Origin: SAR202 cluster bacterium
Lineage (GTDB): Bacteria > Chloroflexota > Dehalococcoidia > Lucifugimonadales > OSU-TB39
Direction: 5' to 3'
Assembly: GCA_009392195.1 (NCBI GenBank)
Contig: VFGY01000026.1
Span: 23,254-87,253, forward strand
DNA: 64,000 nucleotides
How positions within the stretch are numbered: the stretch's first letter is position 1; each line of letters opens with the position of its first letter. The notes beneath the pieces are model-generated. The model saw nothing but the letters and a program-made list of their open reading frames with translations. It was not told the DNA's origin and made no database searches. The position numbers and the translations under genes are program-made. Shown in pieces: positions 17,808 through 27,318 of this stretch.

Positions 17808-18764
17808 ATGTCACTATTTGAAGATTTAAAAGTTTTTTCTGGGAATGCGCACAAATCGCTTGCAACCGATATATGTGCTCACCTTGGAATAACTTTAGGA
17901 AAATGTGAAGTTTTCAAATTTACTAATGATCAATCTTTCGTAAGAATACAAGAAAATATTAGAGAAAAAGATGTTTTTCTTGTTCAGCCTATATCAAAAC
18001 CAGTCAATGACAATTTGATGGAATTGTTAATTATGATTGATGCTGCTAGAAGAGCTTCCGCAGGACGTATAACCGCTGTTATACCCTATTACGCTTATGG
18101 AAGAACTGATAAAAAAGATCAACCAAGAGTAGCAATAACTGCTAGATTGATAGCTGATTTTTTGACGGTTTCAGGAGCTGATAGAATTTTAACAATGAAT
18201 TTACATGCAGGTCAAATTCAAGGATTTTTCAACATACCTGTTGACGAATTAGATGCTATACCACTTCTATCACGGACATATATTGAGAAAAATATTAAAG
18301 ATTTGGTAGTCGTAGCAACTGATGTTGGCTCAGCAAAAAGAGCAAGGGACATGGGAGACATGTTGAATGCTCCTATTGCAATAATTGAAAAAGACAGACT
18401 TGGAAATCAAGACCAAGTTGAAGCAATAAGCATAATTGGCGAAGTTGCTGGCAAAACAGCTCTGATTGTAGATGATGAAGTTGATACAGCAGGTAGTGTA
18501 ATAGCAGGAGCAAAAATATTAGCTGAAAGCGGTGCAAAACAAATTTATTGTTGTGTCGTACATCCACTATTATCCGGAAATGCATCGAAAAACTTACAGG
18601 CGAGTAACATAAAATCATTATTGGCAACTGATACCCTTCCAATAGATTCAAGCAAAATCATAGATAAAATAGAAATCATATCAGTGGCACCAATTTTAGG
18701 CGAAGCTATACATAGAATCCACAGTGGCTTATCAGTAGGTGCAATGTTTGAAAATTTTAAATAG
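17808..18764 (+). CDS. prs: Ribose-phosphate pyrophosphokinase (PRPP synthetase)
   Basis: 318 residues, the usual length. It makes PRPP from ribose 5-phosphate and ATP for nucleotide, histidine and tryptophan synthesis. Visible motifs: YYAYGRTDKKDQPR (ATP/flexible-loop region, about 97-110), the divalent-cation site MNLHAGQIQGFF, and the PRPP-binding loop IVDDEVDTAGS (about 222-232). AAAGG eight bases before the ATG is a good SD. secA follows after 29 bases, so they may be cotranscribed. Confidence 0.96.
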   Translation: MSLFEDLKVFSGNAHKSLATDICAHLGITLGKCEVFKFTNDQSFVRIQENIREKDVFLVQPISKPVNDNLMELLIMIDAARRASAGRITAVIPYYAYGRTDKKDQPRVAITARLIADFLTVSGADRILTMNLHAGQIQGFFNIPVDELDAIPLLSRTYIEKNIKDLVVVATDVGSAKRARDMGDMLNAPIAIIEKDRLGNQDQVEAISIIGEVAGKTALIVDDEVDTAGSVIAGAKILAESGAKQIYCCVVHPLLSGNASKNLQASNIKSLLATDTLPIDSSKIIDKIEIISVAPILGEAIHRIHSGLSVGAMFENFK

Positions 18765-18793
18765 TTTCATTCTATTTTGAATGAATAAATAAT

Positions 18794-21415
18794 ATGCTGA
18801 AACAGATAGTAAATTTATTCGGTGCTTCAAATGAAGGTTCAATTAAAAAACTCCAACCTTTAGTTGAGACGATTAATTCAAGAGAACTTTCTTTAACTGA
18901 AATACCTACAGATAAACTCGTCGATAAATCAAATGATTTGAAATCAAAGCTTTTAGATGGAAAATCAACAGATGATTATGAAATAATTGCCGAAGCATTT
19001 GCACTTGTTAGAGAAGCAGCAAAACGTGTCCTTGACCAACGCCATTTCGATGTGCAACTCATGGGAGGAATGGTTCTTCATCAAGGTAAAATAGCTGAAA
19101 TGAAAACCGGAGAAGGTAAAACACTTGTATCTACTTTAGCAGCTTACCTAAACGCTATTAACGGTGATGGAGTACATATTGTAACTGTTAATGATTACTT
19201 GGCAAAAAGAGATGCCCAATGGATGGGTGCGATATATCGAATTCTCGGATTATCAGTAGGTGTATTACAACATGACGAAAGTGCTATCTACGTAGACAAA
19301 AACTCCGATGGGGTTTCGAATAATCTACAAACAGCTACTAGGAAAGATGCGTACAACTGCGATATCACTTATGGCACCAATAACGAATTTGGTTTTGATT
19401 ACCTAAGGGATAACATGTTAACGGATCAAACCCAAAGGGTTCAAAGATCTTTAGAGTACGCAATTATTGATGAAGTAGATAATATCCTAATTGATGAAGC
19501 ACGAACACCTTTAATAATAAGTGGACCTGCTGCTGATTCATCCAAAGATTATTACAAATTTGCAAGACTTGTACCAAATTTAACTCAATTAACTGATTTT
19601 ACAATCGACCAAAAACACAGAACAGTATCTTTAAGTATGGATGGAATCTCCAAACTTGAAAAACTTCTTGGAATAAACAATCTTTACTCACCTGATAATT
19701 ATGAAATTGTTGCCTACGTTGAAAATGCCTTAAAAGCTAATACCGTGTTTGAAAAAGACAAGGAATATGTAGTAAAGAATGGCCAAGTAGTAATCGTGGA
19801 TGAATTCACAGGCAGACTAATGGAAGGGCGAAGATATTCTGACGGGTTACATCAAGCACTAGAAGCCAAAGAAGGATTGAAAGTACAACAAGAAACAATA
19901 ACATACGCCAATATAACCCTGCAAAATTATTTCAGAATGTACAAAAAGCTATCAGGTATGACAGGAACAGCTTTAACAGAAGCAGAAGAATTTTGGAAGA
20001 TATATAAATTAGATGTTGTTGAAATTCCAACAAATAAACCTATGCTTCGCAATGATTCTACAGACTTAATCTATACTGACAAAAAATTCAAATATAAAGC
20101 CATTATAAAAGATGTATTAGAAAGAAATAAACTTGGACAACCCATATTGATAGGAACCACCGATATATCTAAATCAGAATTGATAAGTGGCATGTTAAAA
20201 AGATCTGGGATCAAGCATGAAGTACTCAACGCAAAACAACATGAAAAAGAAGCTGGAATTGTAGCACAAGCAGGAAGTATTGGGTCCGTAACAGTAGCAA
20301 CAAATATGGCTGGAAGAGGAACGGATATAGTCCTTGGAGGAAACCCAGAAACATTAAAATTACAGCAAGACACCTGGCAAAAAGACCATGACAAAGTTTT
20401 ATCTTTAGGCGGTCTACATATAATCGGTACAGAACGGCACGAGGCAAGAAGAATAGACAATCAATTGCGAGGCCGTGCAGGAAGACAAGGAGACCCAGGT
20501 AGTTCACAATTCTACGTAGCACTTGACGATGATCTTATGAATAGATTTGGCGGAGATAAAGTGAAATCACTAATGCATATGGCTGGAGTTGATGAGAATA
20601 CACCTATCCAAAATAAAATGGTCAGCAAATCGATTCAAAGTGCACAAGTAAAAGTAGAGGCTTTCCATTTTGATATGAGAAAACACTTAGTTGAGTATGA
20701 TGACGTTATAAATACACACCGTGAAATAATATATAAAGAACGAGACAAAGTGCTAGACAAAGCTAACTTGAGGCCAAATATTGAATCAATGCTTAGTAAA
20801 GAGATACAGAACATCTTAGATTCAGAGTCACCTACCCCTGAATTACCAGACGCAAATAATACAATATATGATTCAATCCTCAATATATTTCCAAAAGACA
20901 GTATAGTCAGCAACCAAGAAATCAATCAAATGTCAAAGTCGGAAATAGAGAACTATTTTGAAGAAAATATAGAACAAATCTATAATCGATTCGAAGACCA
21001 ACATAGTTCTGGTTTAATAAGAGCTCTAGAACAAAATTTGATGCTCAGAGTTTTAGATAATCACTGGGTAAATCACCTTACGAGTATGGAGTCTCTTCGC
21101 CAAGGTATTGGACTACAGGCCTTTGGTCAAAGAGACCCATTAGTTGCATATAAAAGAGAAGGTCATTCAAAATTCCAAGAACTTTTAAATAAAATACAAC
21201 ATGATGTCGCTTATATGCTATTCAACATCAATATAGTAAAAAACAATTCTGTTGCAAATCCAATCAACAAATCCGCCCCAGAAAAATCATCTTTGCCCGT
21301 TAATACTACTAATAAATCGCAAACATCTACTAAAGTTAAAACTTCTAAAATTGGTCGCAATTCTATATGCCCTTGCGGAAGTGGGAAAAAATACAAAAGA
21401 TGCCATGGAGAATAA
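18794..21415 (+). CDS. secA: Preprotein translocase ATPase SecA
   Basis: 873 residues. Motor protein that pushes unfolded preproteins through SecYEG. Walker A MKTGEGKT at residues 103-110, DEAD-type Walker B IIDEVDNILIDEA, the GTNNEFGFDYLRDN motif, NMAGRGTDI and QLRGRAGRQGDPG in the second motor domain, and a SEC-C zinc tail CPCGSGKKYKRC at the last 15 residues. A short linker rich in Ser, Thr and Lys precedes the zinc tail. The start ATG lacks a clear SD. The end overlaps the next gene by 11 bases. Confidence 0.97.
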   Translation: MLKQIVNLFGASNEGSIKKLQPLVETINSRELSLTEIPTDKLVDKSNDLKSKLLDGKSTDDYEIIAEAFALVREAAKRVLDQRHFDVQLMGGMVLHQGKIAEMKTGEGKTLVSTLAAYLNAINGDGVHIVTVNDYLAKRDAQWMGAIYRILGLSVGVLQHDESAIYVDKNSDGVSNNLQTATRKDAYNCDITYGTNNEFGFDYLRDNMLTDQTQRVQRSLEYAIIDEVDNILIDEARTPLIISGPAADSSKDYYKFARLVPNLTQLTDFTIDQKHRTVSLSMDGISKLEKLLGINNLYSPDNYEIVAYVENALKANTVFEKDKEYVVKNGQVVIVDEFTGRLMEGRRYSDGLHQALEAKEGLKVQQETITYANITLQNYFRMYKKLSGMTGTALTEAEEFWKIYKLDVVEIPTNKPMLRNDSTDLIYTDKKFKYKAIIKDVLERNKLGQPILIGTTDISKSELISGMLKRSGIKHEVLNAKQHEKEAGIVAQAGSIGSVTVATNMAGRGTDIVLGGNPETLKLQQDTWQKDHDKVLSLGGLHIIGTERHEARRIDNQLRGRAGRQGDPGSSQFYVALDDDLMNRFGGDKVKSLMHMAGVDENTPIQNKMVSKSIQSAQVKVEAFHFDMRKHLVEYDDVINTHREIIYKERDKVLDKANLRPNIESMLSKEIQNILDSESPTPELPDANNTIYDSILNIFPKDSIVSNQEINQMSKSEIENYFEENIEQIYNRFEDQHSSGLIRALEQNLMLRVLDNHWVNHLTSMESLRQGIGLQAFGQRDPLVAYKREGHSKFQELLNKIQHDVAYMLFNINIVKNNSVANPINKSAPEKSSLPVNTTNKSQTSTKVKTSKIGRNSICPCGSGKKYKRCHGE

Positions 21416-22139
21416 CCTATATTCCGATAATCGGCATTTTAATACTGATAACCTAATAAAATCTAATTCAACAGATAAATTAATACAGACCCTTAGATAT
21501 TCAATAAAAAGTGGTACATACTGGCCACAGGCTTTAATTCAAGCGATGGGATCATGGTCGCTACCAAATGAAACATACAAAGGCAGAGAGTATGTTTACT
21601 TAATTCATGGCGAGTGCTTCAACATGCTGCTTTTGGCAGAAAGATTGATGGCAGAGTTACAGGATCTAATTAGTTTTACTGACATAGAAAATCTTCTTTT
21701 TAATTCAGAATTCCCAGAAGATTTTGATCTATCAACCTTGAAGTCGGAATTAGGAGTAACTAAGTATCGTGGACATGTTAACTTCTTTTATGGGGTAATA
21801 GTCGAAGAAAAATTACAATACATTGTAGAACAAGAAATAGAAAAACGATATTACAGTAATGGTATAGGTGATATTAATAATCCTAGTAATAAAACTTTTC
21901 AAAAATTATACAAAGCAACTTTCGATAATTTATACATAAAATTTTGTATAGACACATCTGTAACTAAAACAAAAATGTTCTACTTCAATGACTATATTAA
22001 GTTCACCTATTGGCTTTTCAAGTACAGGATTAACATTTCAGATGGAGCTAAAATCGCCAGTGACACAAAAAAAGCACTAAAGCATATCACCATAAAACCT
22101 CAATCATGTTTTGCCCCAGTGTTATTTCAATTGGGATAA
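21405..22139 (+). CDS. Uncharacterised 244-residue protein overlapping secA and valS
   Basis: Starting at ATG 21405 it overlaps the secA end by 11 bases; longer in-frame starts would lie deep inside secA. The protein is soluble, mixed alpha, with an aromatic-rich central part (GREYVYLIHGECFNMLLLAERL near residues 60-80; GHVNFFYGVIVEEKL near 125-140) and a basic, Tyr/Phe-rich C-terminal half. No signal peptide, membrane helix or catalytic motif is recognised. It converges on valS with an 18-base overlap. The coding frame is intact, and its overlap with the secA end suggests cotranslation with secA. Confidence 0.68.
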   Translation: MENNLYSDNRHFNTDNLIKSNSTDKLIQTLRYSIKSGTYWPQALIQAMGSWSLPNETYKGREYVYLIHGECFNMLLLAERLMAELQDLISFTDIENLLFNSEFPEDFDLSTLKSELGVTKYRGHVNFFYGVIVEEKLQYIVEQEIEKRYYSNGIGDINNPSNKTFQKLYKATFDNLYIKFCIDTSVTKTKMFYFNDYIKFTYWLFKYRINISDGAKIASDTKKALKHITIKPQSCFAPVLFQLG

Positions 22140-24788
22140 TAATTTAGACAATTTTTCTGATCTTTCTTTTGATATTCTATGTTTTTCAGTTTCTTTATCT
22201 ACAATTTCACTTGGTGCATTATTCAAAAATTTAGAATCAGCTAACCTTTTTGAAATAGAATTTATACGTTCATTGATATTATTCAACTCTTTATTTAACC
22301 GATCGATTTCAGAATCAATATCTATATAGTCTTTTATAGACACCGACACAACAGATTCATCCAAAACAATTGAAACCAATTGGTTTACCTCATCATCCTC
22401 TAGATTAGCTTTTAAACTATTGTCCCCAATATTTACATTTGCTAGCTGTTCAATAAATACTAATTGATCTGAAATTCGGTCAATTAGTTCGCTTTCTATT
22501 TGGATATCTAAAGATATATTCGGAGGAATGTGTAATTCTGCCCGCAAATTTCTTACCGCACGTATTATATCAATCACTGATTCAATAATTGATTCAGCAT
22601 CATAATCGATTGAATTTTTATCCCCAACAGGAAATGAAGCTATGATAAGAGCATCATCATTGAATTCGCTTCCACCTATTTCCTTTTTTAACGTTTGCCA
22701 TATTTCTTCTGTGATAAATGGCATAAAAGGATGCAATAAACGTAAAATCCGATCTAAAACTAAAATCAAGGTAGAAATACAACTTACATCACCTGATCTT
22801 ATTCTCAACTTTGACATCTCAAGGTACCAATCACAGTATCGATCCCAAAAATATTCATAAACTTCTTGTTGAGCTTCTGAAAATTGAAATTCTTCCATGT
22901 GATTATCAAAATCAAGAATTAATCTGTTCAATAAACTTAAAATCCATTTATCATGTATATGATTTATATCAATTGGATTTATTGATTTATATTCCTTTTG
23001 ATCTGTCGCATTATTGATAACAAATCTTGAAGCATTCCATAACTTATTCGCAAAATTCCTGCCAAATTGTATCTTATTTTCATTTAAGCGATTGTCATTC
23101 CCCGCTGCCAATCCCATCGTCAAAGCGAATCTCAAAGCATCAGCTCCATAGGTTTCTATAAGTTCCAAAGGATCCATCACATTACCTTTGGTTTTACTCA
23201 TCTTTATCCCTTGAGGATCTCTGACTAAACCATGAAGATATATAGTCTTAAATGGGATTTCACCAGTGTTTCTTATACCCATCATAATCATGCGTGCTAC
23301 CCAGAAAAACAAAATGTCGTGTCCTGTTTCCATAACAGATGTCGGGTAAAAATAATTTAGGTCTTCGGTTTTATCAGGCCATCCTAAAGTAGAATGAGGC
23401 CATAAAGCTGAACTGAACCATGTGTCAAGAACGTCTGGATCTCTTTCAAGATTTTTTGAATTACATGTAGCACAAACATTTGGTTCTTTAATTTCAACTA
23501 ATGTTGCTCCACAATCTAAACAATACCAAACTGGCAATCTATGCCCCCACCACAATTGCCTACTAACGCACCAATCCCTAATATTGTTCATCCAATTGAA
23601 ATATACTTTTTCAAAACGCTTAGGAATGATGTTAATCTGACCTGATTCTACTGCTTTTATAGCAGGCTCAGCTATTGGTTTCATTTTCATATACCATTGT
23701 TTGCTAATCATAGGTTCAACAATTGTATTACACCTATCACAACGCCCAACTGAATGCGAAATTTTCTCTACCTTTACAAGTCTTTGAATTCTTTCCAAGT
23801 CAGTTAATATTTGAGTTCTTGCTTCTCCTACAGTTAATCCACGGTAGTCACCTGTTTTTTCATCCATAGTCCCATCAGGCTTCATTACATTCAACACGTC
23901 TATTTCATGCCTTTGCGCTATTTCAAAATCATGAGGATCATGACCAGGTGTTACTTTCAAAACTCCTGTGCCGTAAGTAGGGTCTACTAAGTCATCAGTA
24001 ATAATTGGTAATTTTCTACCTACAATAGGAAGTTCAATAAATTTATCATGTAGATCCAAATATCTTTCATCATTAGGGTTTATTGCAACTGCTGTATCAC
24101 CAATCATAGTTTCAGGTCTAGTTGTAGCTATAACAACAGACTCATCACTATCAACTAGTGAATATCTGATATGATACAATTCTCCCTCTTGATTTACATA
24201 TTTAACTTCTAAATCCGATAATGCAGTTGAACATCTTACACACCAATTTACAATTCTTTCTCCCCTATAAATAAACCCTTCCTTATACAAATTAACAAAT
24301 GTAGTAACTACCGAATTACTAGGCCCTTCATCCAAAGTAAAGTGTTTTCTTGTCCAATCACATGAAACACCTAGACTCTTCAATTGCTCATAAATACGTT
24401 CTCCATATTTATCAACCCAATCCCAAACATGTTCGGTAAATTTCTCTCTCCCTAGTTCTTGTCTAGTTAAATTATTTTGTGCAAGCATACGCTCTACTAC
24501 AACCTGTGTGGCAATACCCGCATGATCTGTTCCGGGTAAAAGAAGAGTAGGATCTCCCTTCATCCTATGCCACCTGGTCATCAAGTCTTCTAAAGAAGTT
24601 GTAAGTGCATGCCCCATGTGTAATTCGCCCGTCACATTAGGTGGTGGCATTATTATGGTGAAAGGAGATTTATTTATATCAATTTTAGGTTGAAAATACC
24701 CTGATTCAGTCCAAAATTCATAAATATCTTTTTCAACTAATTTAGGTTCATAAGCTTTAAGTTTAAGCAACCTATATTCTTCACTCAT
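22122..24788 (-). CDS. valS: Valyl-tRNA synthetase
   Basis: 888 residues, class I synthetase charging tRNA-Val. HIGH-type motif HMGH at residues 57-60, the editing domain with TTRPETM and GTGVLKVTPGHDPHD, a Cys4 zinc insertion (CLDCG...CATC), KMSKTKGN for the KMSKS loop, and a C-terminal coiled-coil arm rich in Lys/Glu/Ile. ATG 24786-24788 is chosen; a TTG nine bases upstream follows a GGGAG too closely. The 3' end overlaps the convergent orphan gene. A tRNA-Val lies at the far end of the window, unlinked. Confidence 0.96.
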   Translation of the reverse strand: MSEEYRLLKLKAYEPKLVEKDIYEFWTESGYFQPKIDINKSPFTIIMPPPNVTGELHMGHALTTSLEDLMTRWHRMKGDPTLLLPGTDHAGIATQVVVERMLAQNNLTRQELGREKFTEHVWDWVDKYGERIYEQLKSLGVSCDWTRKHFTLDEGPSNSVVTTFVNLYKEGFIYRGERIVNWCVRCSTALSDLEVKYVNQEGELYHIRYSLVDSDESVVIATTRPETMIGDTAVAINPNDERYLDLHDKFIELPIVGRKLPIITDDLVDPTYGTGVLKVTPGHDPHDFEIAQRHEIDVLNVMKPDGTMDEKTGDYRGLTVGEARTQILTDLERIQRLVKVEKISHSVGRCDRCNTIVEPMISKQWYMKMKPIAEPAIKAVESGQINIIPKRFEKVYFNWMNNIRDWCVSRQLWWGHRLPVWYCLDCGATLVEIKEPNVCATCNSKNLERDPDVLDTWFSSALWPHSTLGWPDKTEDLNYFYPTSVMETGHDILFFWVARMIMMGIRNTGEIPFKTIYLHGLVRDPQGIKMSKTKGNVMDPLELIETYGADALRFALTMGLAAGNDNRLNENKIQFGRNFANKLWNASRFVINNATDQKEYKSINPIDINHIHDKWILSLLNRLILDFDNHMEEFQFSEAQQEVYEYFWDRYCDWYLEMSKLRIRSGDVSCISTLILVLDRILRLLHPFMPFITEEIWQTLKKEIGGSEFNDDALIIASFPVGDKNSIDYDAESIIESVIDIIRAVRNLRAELHIPPNISLDIQIESELIDRISDQLVFIEQLANVNIGDNSLKANLEDDEVNQLVSIVLDESVVSVSIKDYIDIDSEIDRLNKELNNINERINSISKRLADSKFLNNAPSEIVDKETEKHRISKERSEKLSKLLSQLK

Positions 24789-24924
24789 AATATCCAATTA
24801 CTCCCATAACCGTTTTGCAACACAAAATATAATCAATTAATTAAAGATCATAAAAATGAGATAAAGTAAAACACTAAAGAATCTACCTAGATAGATTAAA
24901 TGCTAAACTGTAATATTACAATAA

Positions 24925-26148
24925 TCATCCATTACGTTTCGTTTCAATCTTAATAATTGTTTTTATCTTGTCTAAGATTTTTGTACTGGCTTCTTGTTTT
25001 GTCAACATACCCAAATCCTCTTCACCACCATGTTTATCAACAAGAATAATCTTATTGTTTTCAGACTCAAATCCACTATCTGGATAAGATACATCATTAG
25101 CCGCTATAACATCTAATTTCTTCTCAATCATTTTTTTTCTAGCATTAGGAACCAAGTTTTCTGTTTCGGCTGCAAATCCTATTTTAACTAGCTTATTATT
25201 GGTTTTTAGTCTTTCCAATATATCTGTTGTTTTGACTAGCTTGATTTCCAAACTATCGTCAAAATCTTTTTTCATTTTTTGGGCATTCACATTTACAGGA
25301 GTCCAATCTGAAACTGCTGCCGCCATTATCAATATATCTGCATCAGAGCATTGTTCCACAAGAACTTCCTCCATATCTTTGGCAGATTCGACTGCTATGA
25401 AATTTACTCCAATAGGACTTTCAATCTTTGAGGCAGAAACCAAAACCACTTCTGCTCCACGATCACGAGCTGTTTCTGCTAAAGCATAACCCATCTTACC
25501 GGAAGATCTATTTGTCAAATGCCTAACTGGATCAAGTTTTTCTCTTGTACCTCCAGCACTTACCACTATTTTAGATCCTTTGAAATCACCTGAAATATGT
25601 CCTAGAGTAGTTTTAATATATTCCAATATCTTCCCGGGTTCTACCATTCTACCTTCTCCTGACAGCCCCGATGCAAGGTCTCCAGTTTCCGGTCCTAATA
25701 CATAAAAACCTCTATCTTCCAATTTAGAAATATTTTCCATGGTTATAGGGTTCTTGTACATATAACCATCCATTGCTGGACATATCACTATTGGGCTTCT
25801 ACTAGCCAAAACCGTAGCGGTTACAGGATTGTCTGAAAATCCATTAGCTAATTTTGCAATGGTATTTGCAGTAGCGGGAGCAATCACAATAAGATCAGCC
25901 CTTTCAGCTACAGAAACATGATTTATTTTTAAGTAAGACTGTAAATCATAAATATTACTCATAACTAATTCATGGGTGATAGCTTTCAAAGTAAGAGGAG
26001 TCACGAACTTAGTAGCTCCATCACTCATAACGACATCAATGTTGGCTCTTTCTTTTTTGAGTAATCTGGCTAATATCACGGATTTATATGCAGCGATACT
26101 GCCAGTTATACCCAAAATTATTCTTTTGTCGTTTAAAACTCGATACAT
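24925..26148 (-). CDS. coaBC: Bifunctional phosphopantothenoylcysteine decarboxylase / phosphopantothenate-cysteine ligase
   Basis: 407 residues. N-terminal flavoprotein (CoaC, about 1-185): GITGSIAAYK FMN-binding start, the active-site His in NHVSVAE, PATANTIAKLANG and PAMDGYMYKNP. C-terminal ligase (CoaB): SAGGTREKLDPVR, NRSSGKMGYALAE and AAAVSDWTP. It performs two successive steps of CoA synthesis after pantothenate kinase. It follows coaX on the same strand after 16 bases, so both form a CoA operon. Confidence 0.95.
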   Translation of the reverse strand: MYRVLNDKRIILGITGSIAAYKSVILARLLKKERANIDVVMSDGATKFVTPLTLKAITHELVMSNIYDLQSYLKINHVSVAERADLIVIAPATANTIAKLANGFSDNPVTATVLASRSPIVICPAMDGYMYKNPITMENISKLEDRGFYVLGPETGDLASGLSGEGRMVEPGKILEYIKTTLGHISGDFKGSKIVVSAGGTREKLDPVRHLTNRSSGKMGYALAETARDRGAEVVLVSASKIESPIGVNFIAVESAKDMEEVLVEQCSDADILIMAAAVSDWTPVNVNAQKMKKDFDDSLEIKLVKTTDILERLKTNNKLVKIGFAAETENLVPNARKKMIEKKLDVIAANDVSYPDSGFESENNKIILVDKHGGEEDLGMLTKQEASTKILDKIKTIIKIETKRNG

Positions 26149-26164
26149 TTTAAATCAAAATAAG

Positions 26165-26947
26165 CTATCTGTTAGAAGCCAAAATTTGTCTCAACCCCAT
26201 TAATGTTAAATCCAGATTTATATCGTCAAAAATATTTGTTTCTTTTGCTATGACAGTAACTAATCCACCCGTACCTATTACTTTTGGCTTGGAGCCTAGT
26301 TCAGATTTAAACCTTGCTACCATACCGTTAACCAAATCAACACAACCTAAAATTACACCGGATTGAATAGCATTTTCGGTGTTTTTACCAATTGCAGATG
26401 GTGGCTTATTAAGTTCAACACGCTTTAATTGAGAAGTATTGTGGTAAAGAGCATTTAAAGCAACTTCTACTCCGGGTACTATAGCCCCTCCAAGATATTC
26501 ATTATCTATTGAAACGGCATCAAAAACAGTTGCTGTACCAAAATCCACAACGATAACTGGAGATCCGTAAATCTTAACCGCAGCTGAGGCATCAACTATT
26601 CTATCAGCACCGACATCCCTAGTATTTTCATAAAGTATTCTTATACCTGTTTTAACGCCTGGACCAACAACTAATGCTTCCAATCCAAAATAGGACTTGA
26701 ACATTTCACTAAATACCGATGTCAGCCTAGGTACTACGCTGCATATAGCTACGTCCTTAATATCACTAAGTTTGATATTTTTTATCTCGAGAAGTTGCTT
26801 CAATATATATAAATATTCATCCGCAGTTCTGCCTGCATCGGTAGCTATAGTCCATCTGGCTGAGGGAGTAGAATCTGATGCATGCGTGCCAGATGTGAAC
26901 ATACCTAACGAAATAGTTGTATTACCTATATCAATGCAAATAATCAA
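26165..26947 (-). CDS. coaX: Type III pantothenate kinase
   Basis: 260 residues. ASKHA-fold kinase phosphorylating pantothenate, the first CoA step. Visible: phosphate-binding IDIGNTTISLG at the N-terminus, GVKTGI and the D-x-x-x-D ADRIVDASAA motif, VDFGTATVFD and GGAIVPGV. I place the start at TTG 26945-26947, ten bases after an AAAGGA SD, because it begins directly at the first beta strand as in the family; the longer frame (TTG at 26993-26995) has no SD and would add 16 residues. Cotranscribed with coaBC. Confidence 0.93.
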   Translation of the reverse strand: MIICIDIGNTTISLGMFTSGTHASDSTPSARWTIATDAGRTADEYLYILKQLLEIKNIKLSDIKDVAICSVVPRLTSVFSEMFKSYFGLEALVVGPGVKTGIRILYENTRDVGADRIVDASAAVKIYGSPVIVVDFGTATVFDAVSIDNEYLGGAIVPGVEVALNALYHNTSQLKRVELNKPPSAIGKNTENAIQSGVILGCVDLVNGMVARFKSELGSKPKVIGTGGLVTVIAKETNIFDDINLDLTLMGLRQILASNR

Positions 26948-27069
26948 TGAAACAATATCCTTTCTAGTGAAAAATGATTTTAATTCGAAAATCAACTCAT
27001 TTGTAAATTATATCATCAGATTTACACAGACGATTTTTCTATCTATGTTCCTACTAAATAAGGGCCATA

Positions 27070-27098
27070 TTGATAATTAAGAATATAGGGTTTATAAT
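27070..27098 (+). promoter_or_regulatory. Strong sigma-70 promoter driving the structured RNA
   Basis: TTGATA (27070-27075), a 17-base spacer and TATAAT (27093-27098). The predicted start is about 27105, right at the beginning of the structured segment and 214 bases ahead of the ThiF-like gene. Confidence 0.7.
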
Positions 27099-27104
27099 TC
27101 CTTT

Positions 27105-27293
27105 ATGGACAAAATATATGAATCTATTAAATTGGTTTGCGCATGTATTTGCGCCCAGGTAGAAGATAACAAAGTTATCTCCTCTGGGCCGGTGTGAACG
27201 CAATGTAGATTCTTAGAAGACTAAGATAACTACAGATACTGTTTACAGTAAATGTTTACACCCCCCCCAACTTTAAAAGGGGGGGTTTTTTTT
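27105..27293 (+). ncRNA. Structured leader or small RNA of unassigned class, upstream of the E1-like gene
   Basis: About 190 nt from the predicted start to the end of a U-tract. A robust hairpin pairs 27153-27158 (GCCCAG) with 27184-27189 (CUGGGC), topped by AGAUAAC/GUUAUCU (27164-27170 with 27174-27180, AAA loop). Immediately 3', GGUGUGAAC (27191-27199) can pair over nine positions (one G-U) with GUUUACACC (27254-27262), enclosing CUUAG/CUAAG (27212-27216 with 27221-27225), GUAG/CUAC (27205-27208 with 27230-27233) and ACUG/CAGU (27238-27241 with 27246-27249). An alternative fold pairs GAAUCUA (27120-27126) with UAGAUUC (27206-27212) and UUGCG (27137-27141) with CGCAA (27199-27203). It ends in an intrinsic terminator 25 bases before the ATG. 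I could not match it to TPP, cobalamin, Moco or 6S consensus from memory. Confidence 0.6.
27261..27293 (+). terminator. Intrinsic terminator with homopolymer stem
   Basis: C8 (27261-27268), a ten-base AT-rich loop, G7 (27279-27285) and eight T (27286-27293). Stem of seven G-C pairs followed by a U-tract. It sits between the structured RNA and the SD (AAGGAG, 27303-27308) of the next gene, so it either ends an independent RNA or acts as an attenuator. Confidence 0.85.
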
Positions 27294-27318
27294 GAGGTAA
27301 TTAAGGAGAACAACAAAA

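Noticed and set aside
21252..21404. N-terminal extension of the 244-residue orphan protein into secA
   Set aside because: Would lie out of frame within the conserved SecA zinc tail and has Leu/Lys-rich composition typical of a shadow frame.
27105..27293. SRP, tmRNA, RNase P or 6S RNA
   Set aside because: No SRP tetraloop/GGAAGGAAGC core, tmRNA tag or RNase P conserved boxes. A 6S-like long rod is only partly compatible with the stems seen; kept as unassigned.
27261..27293. C8/G7 runs as a sequencing artefact
   Set aside because: The two runs are complementary and followed by a U-tract at the right place, so an intrinsic terminator explains them; exact run length could still be off by one.
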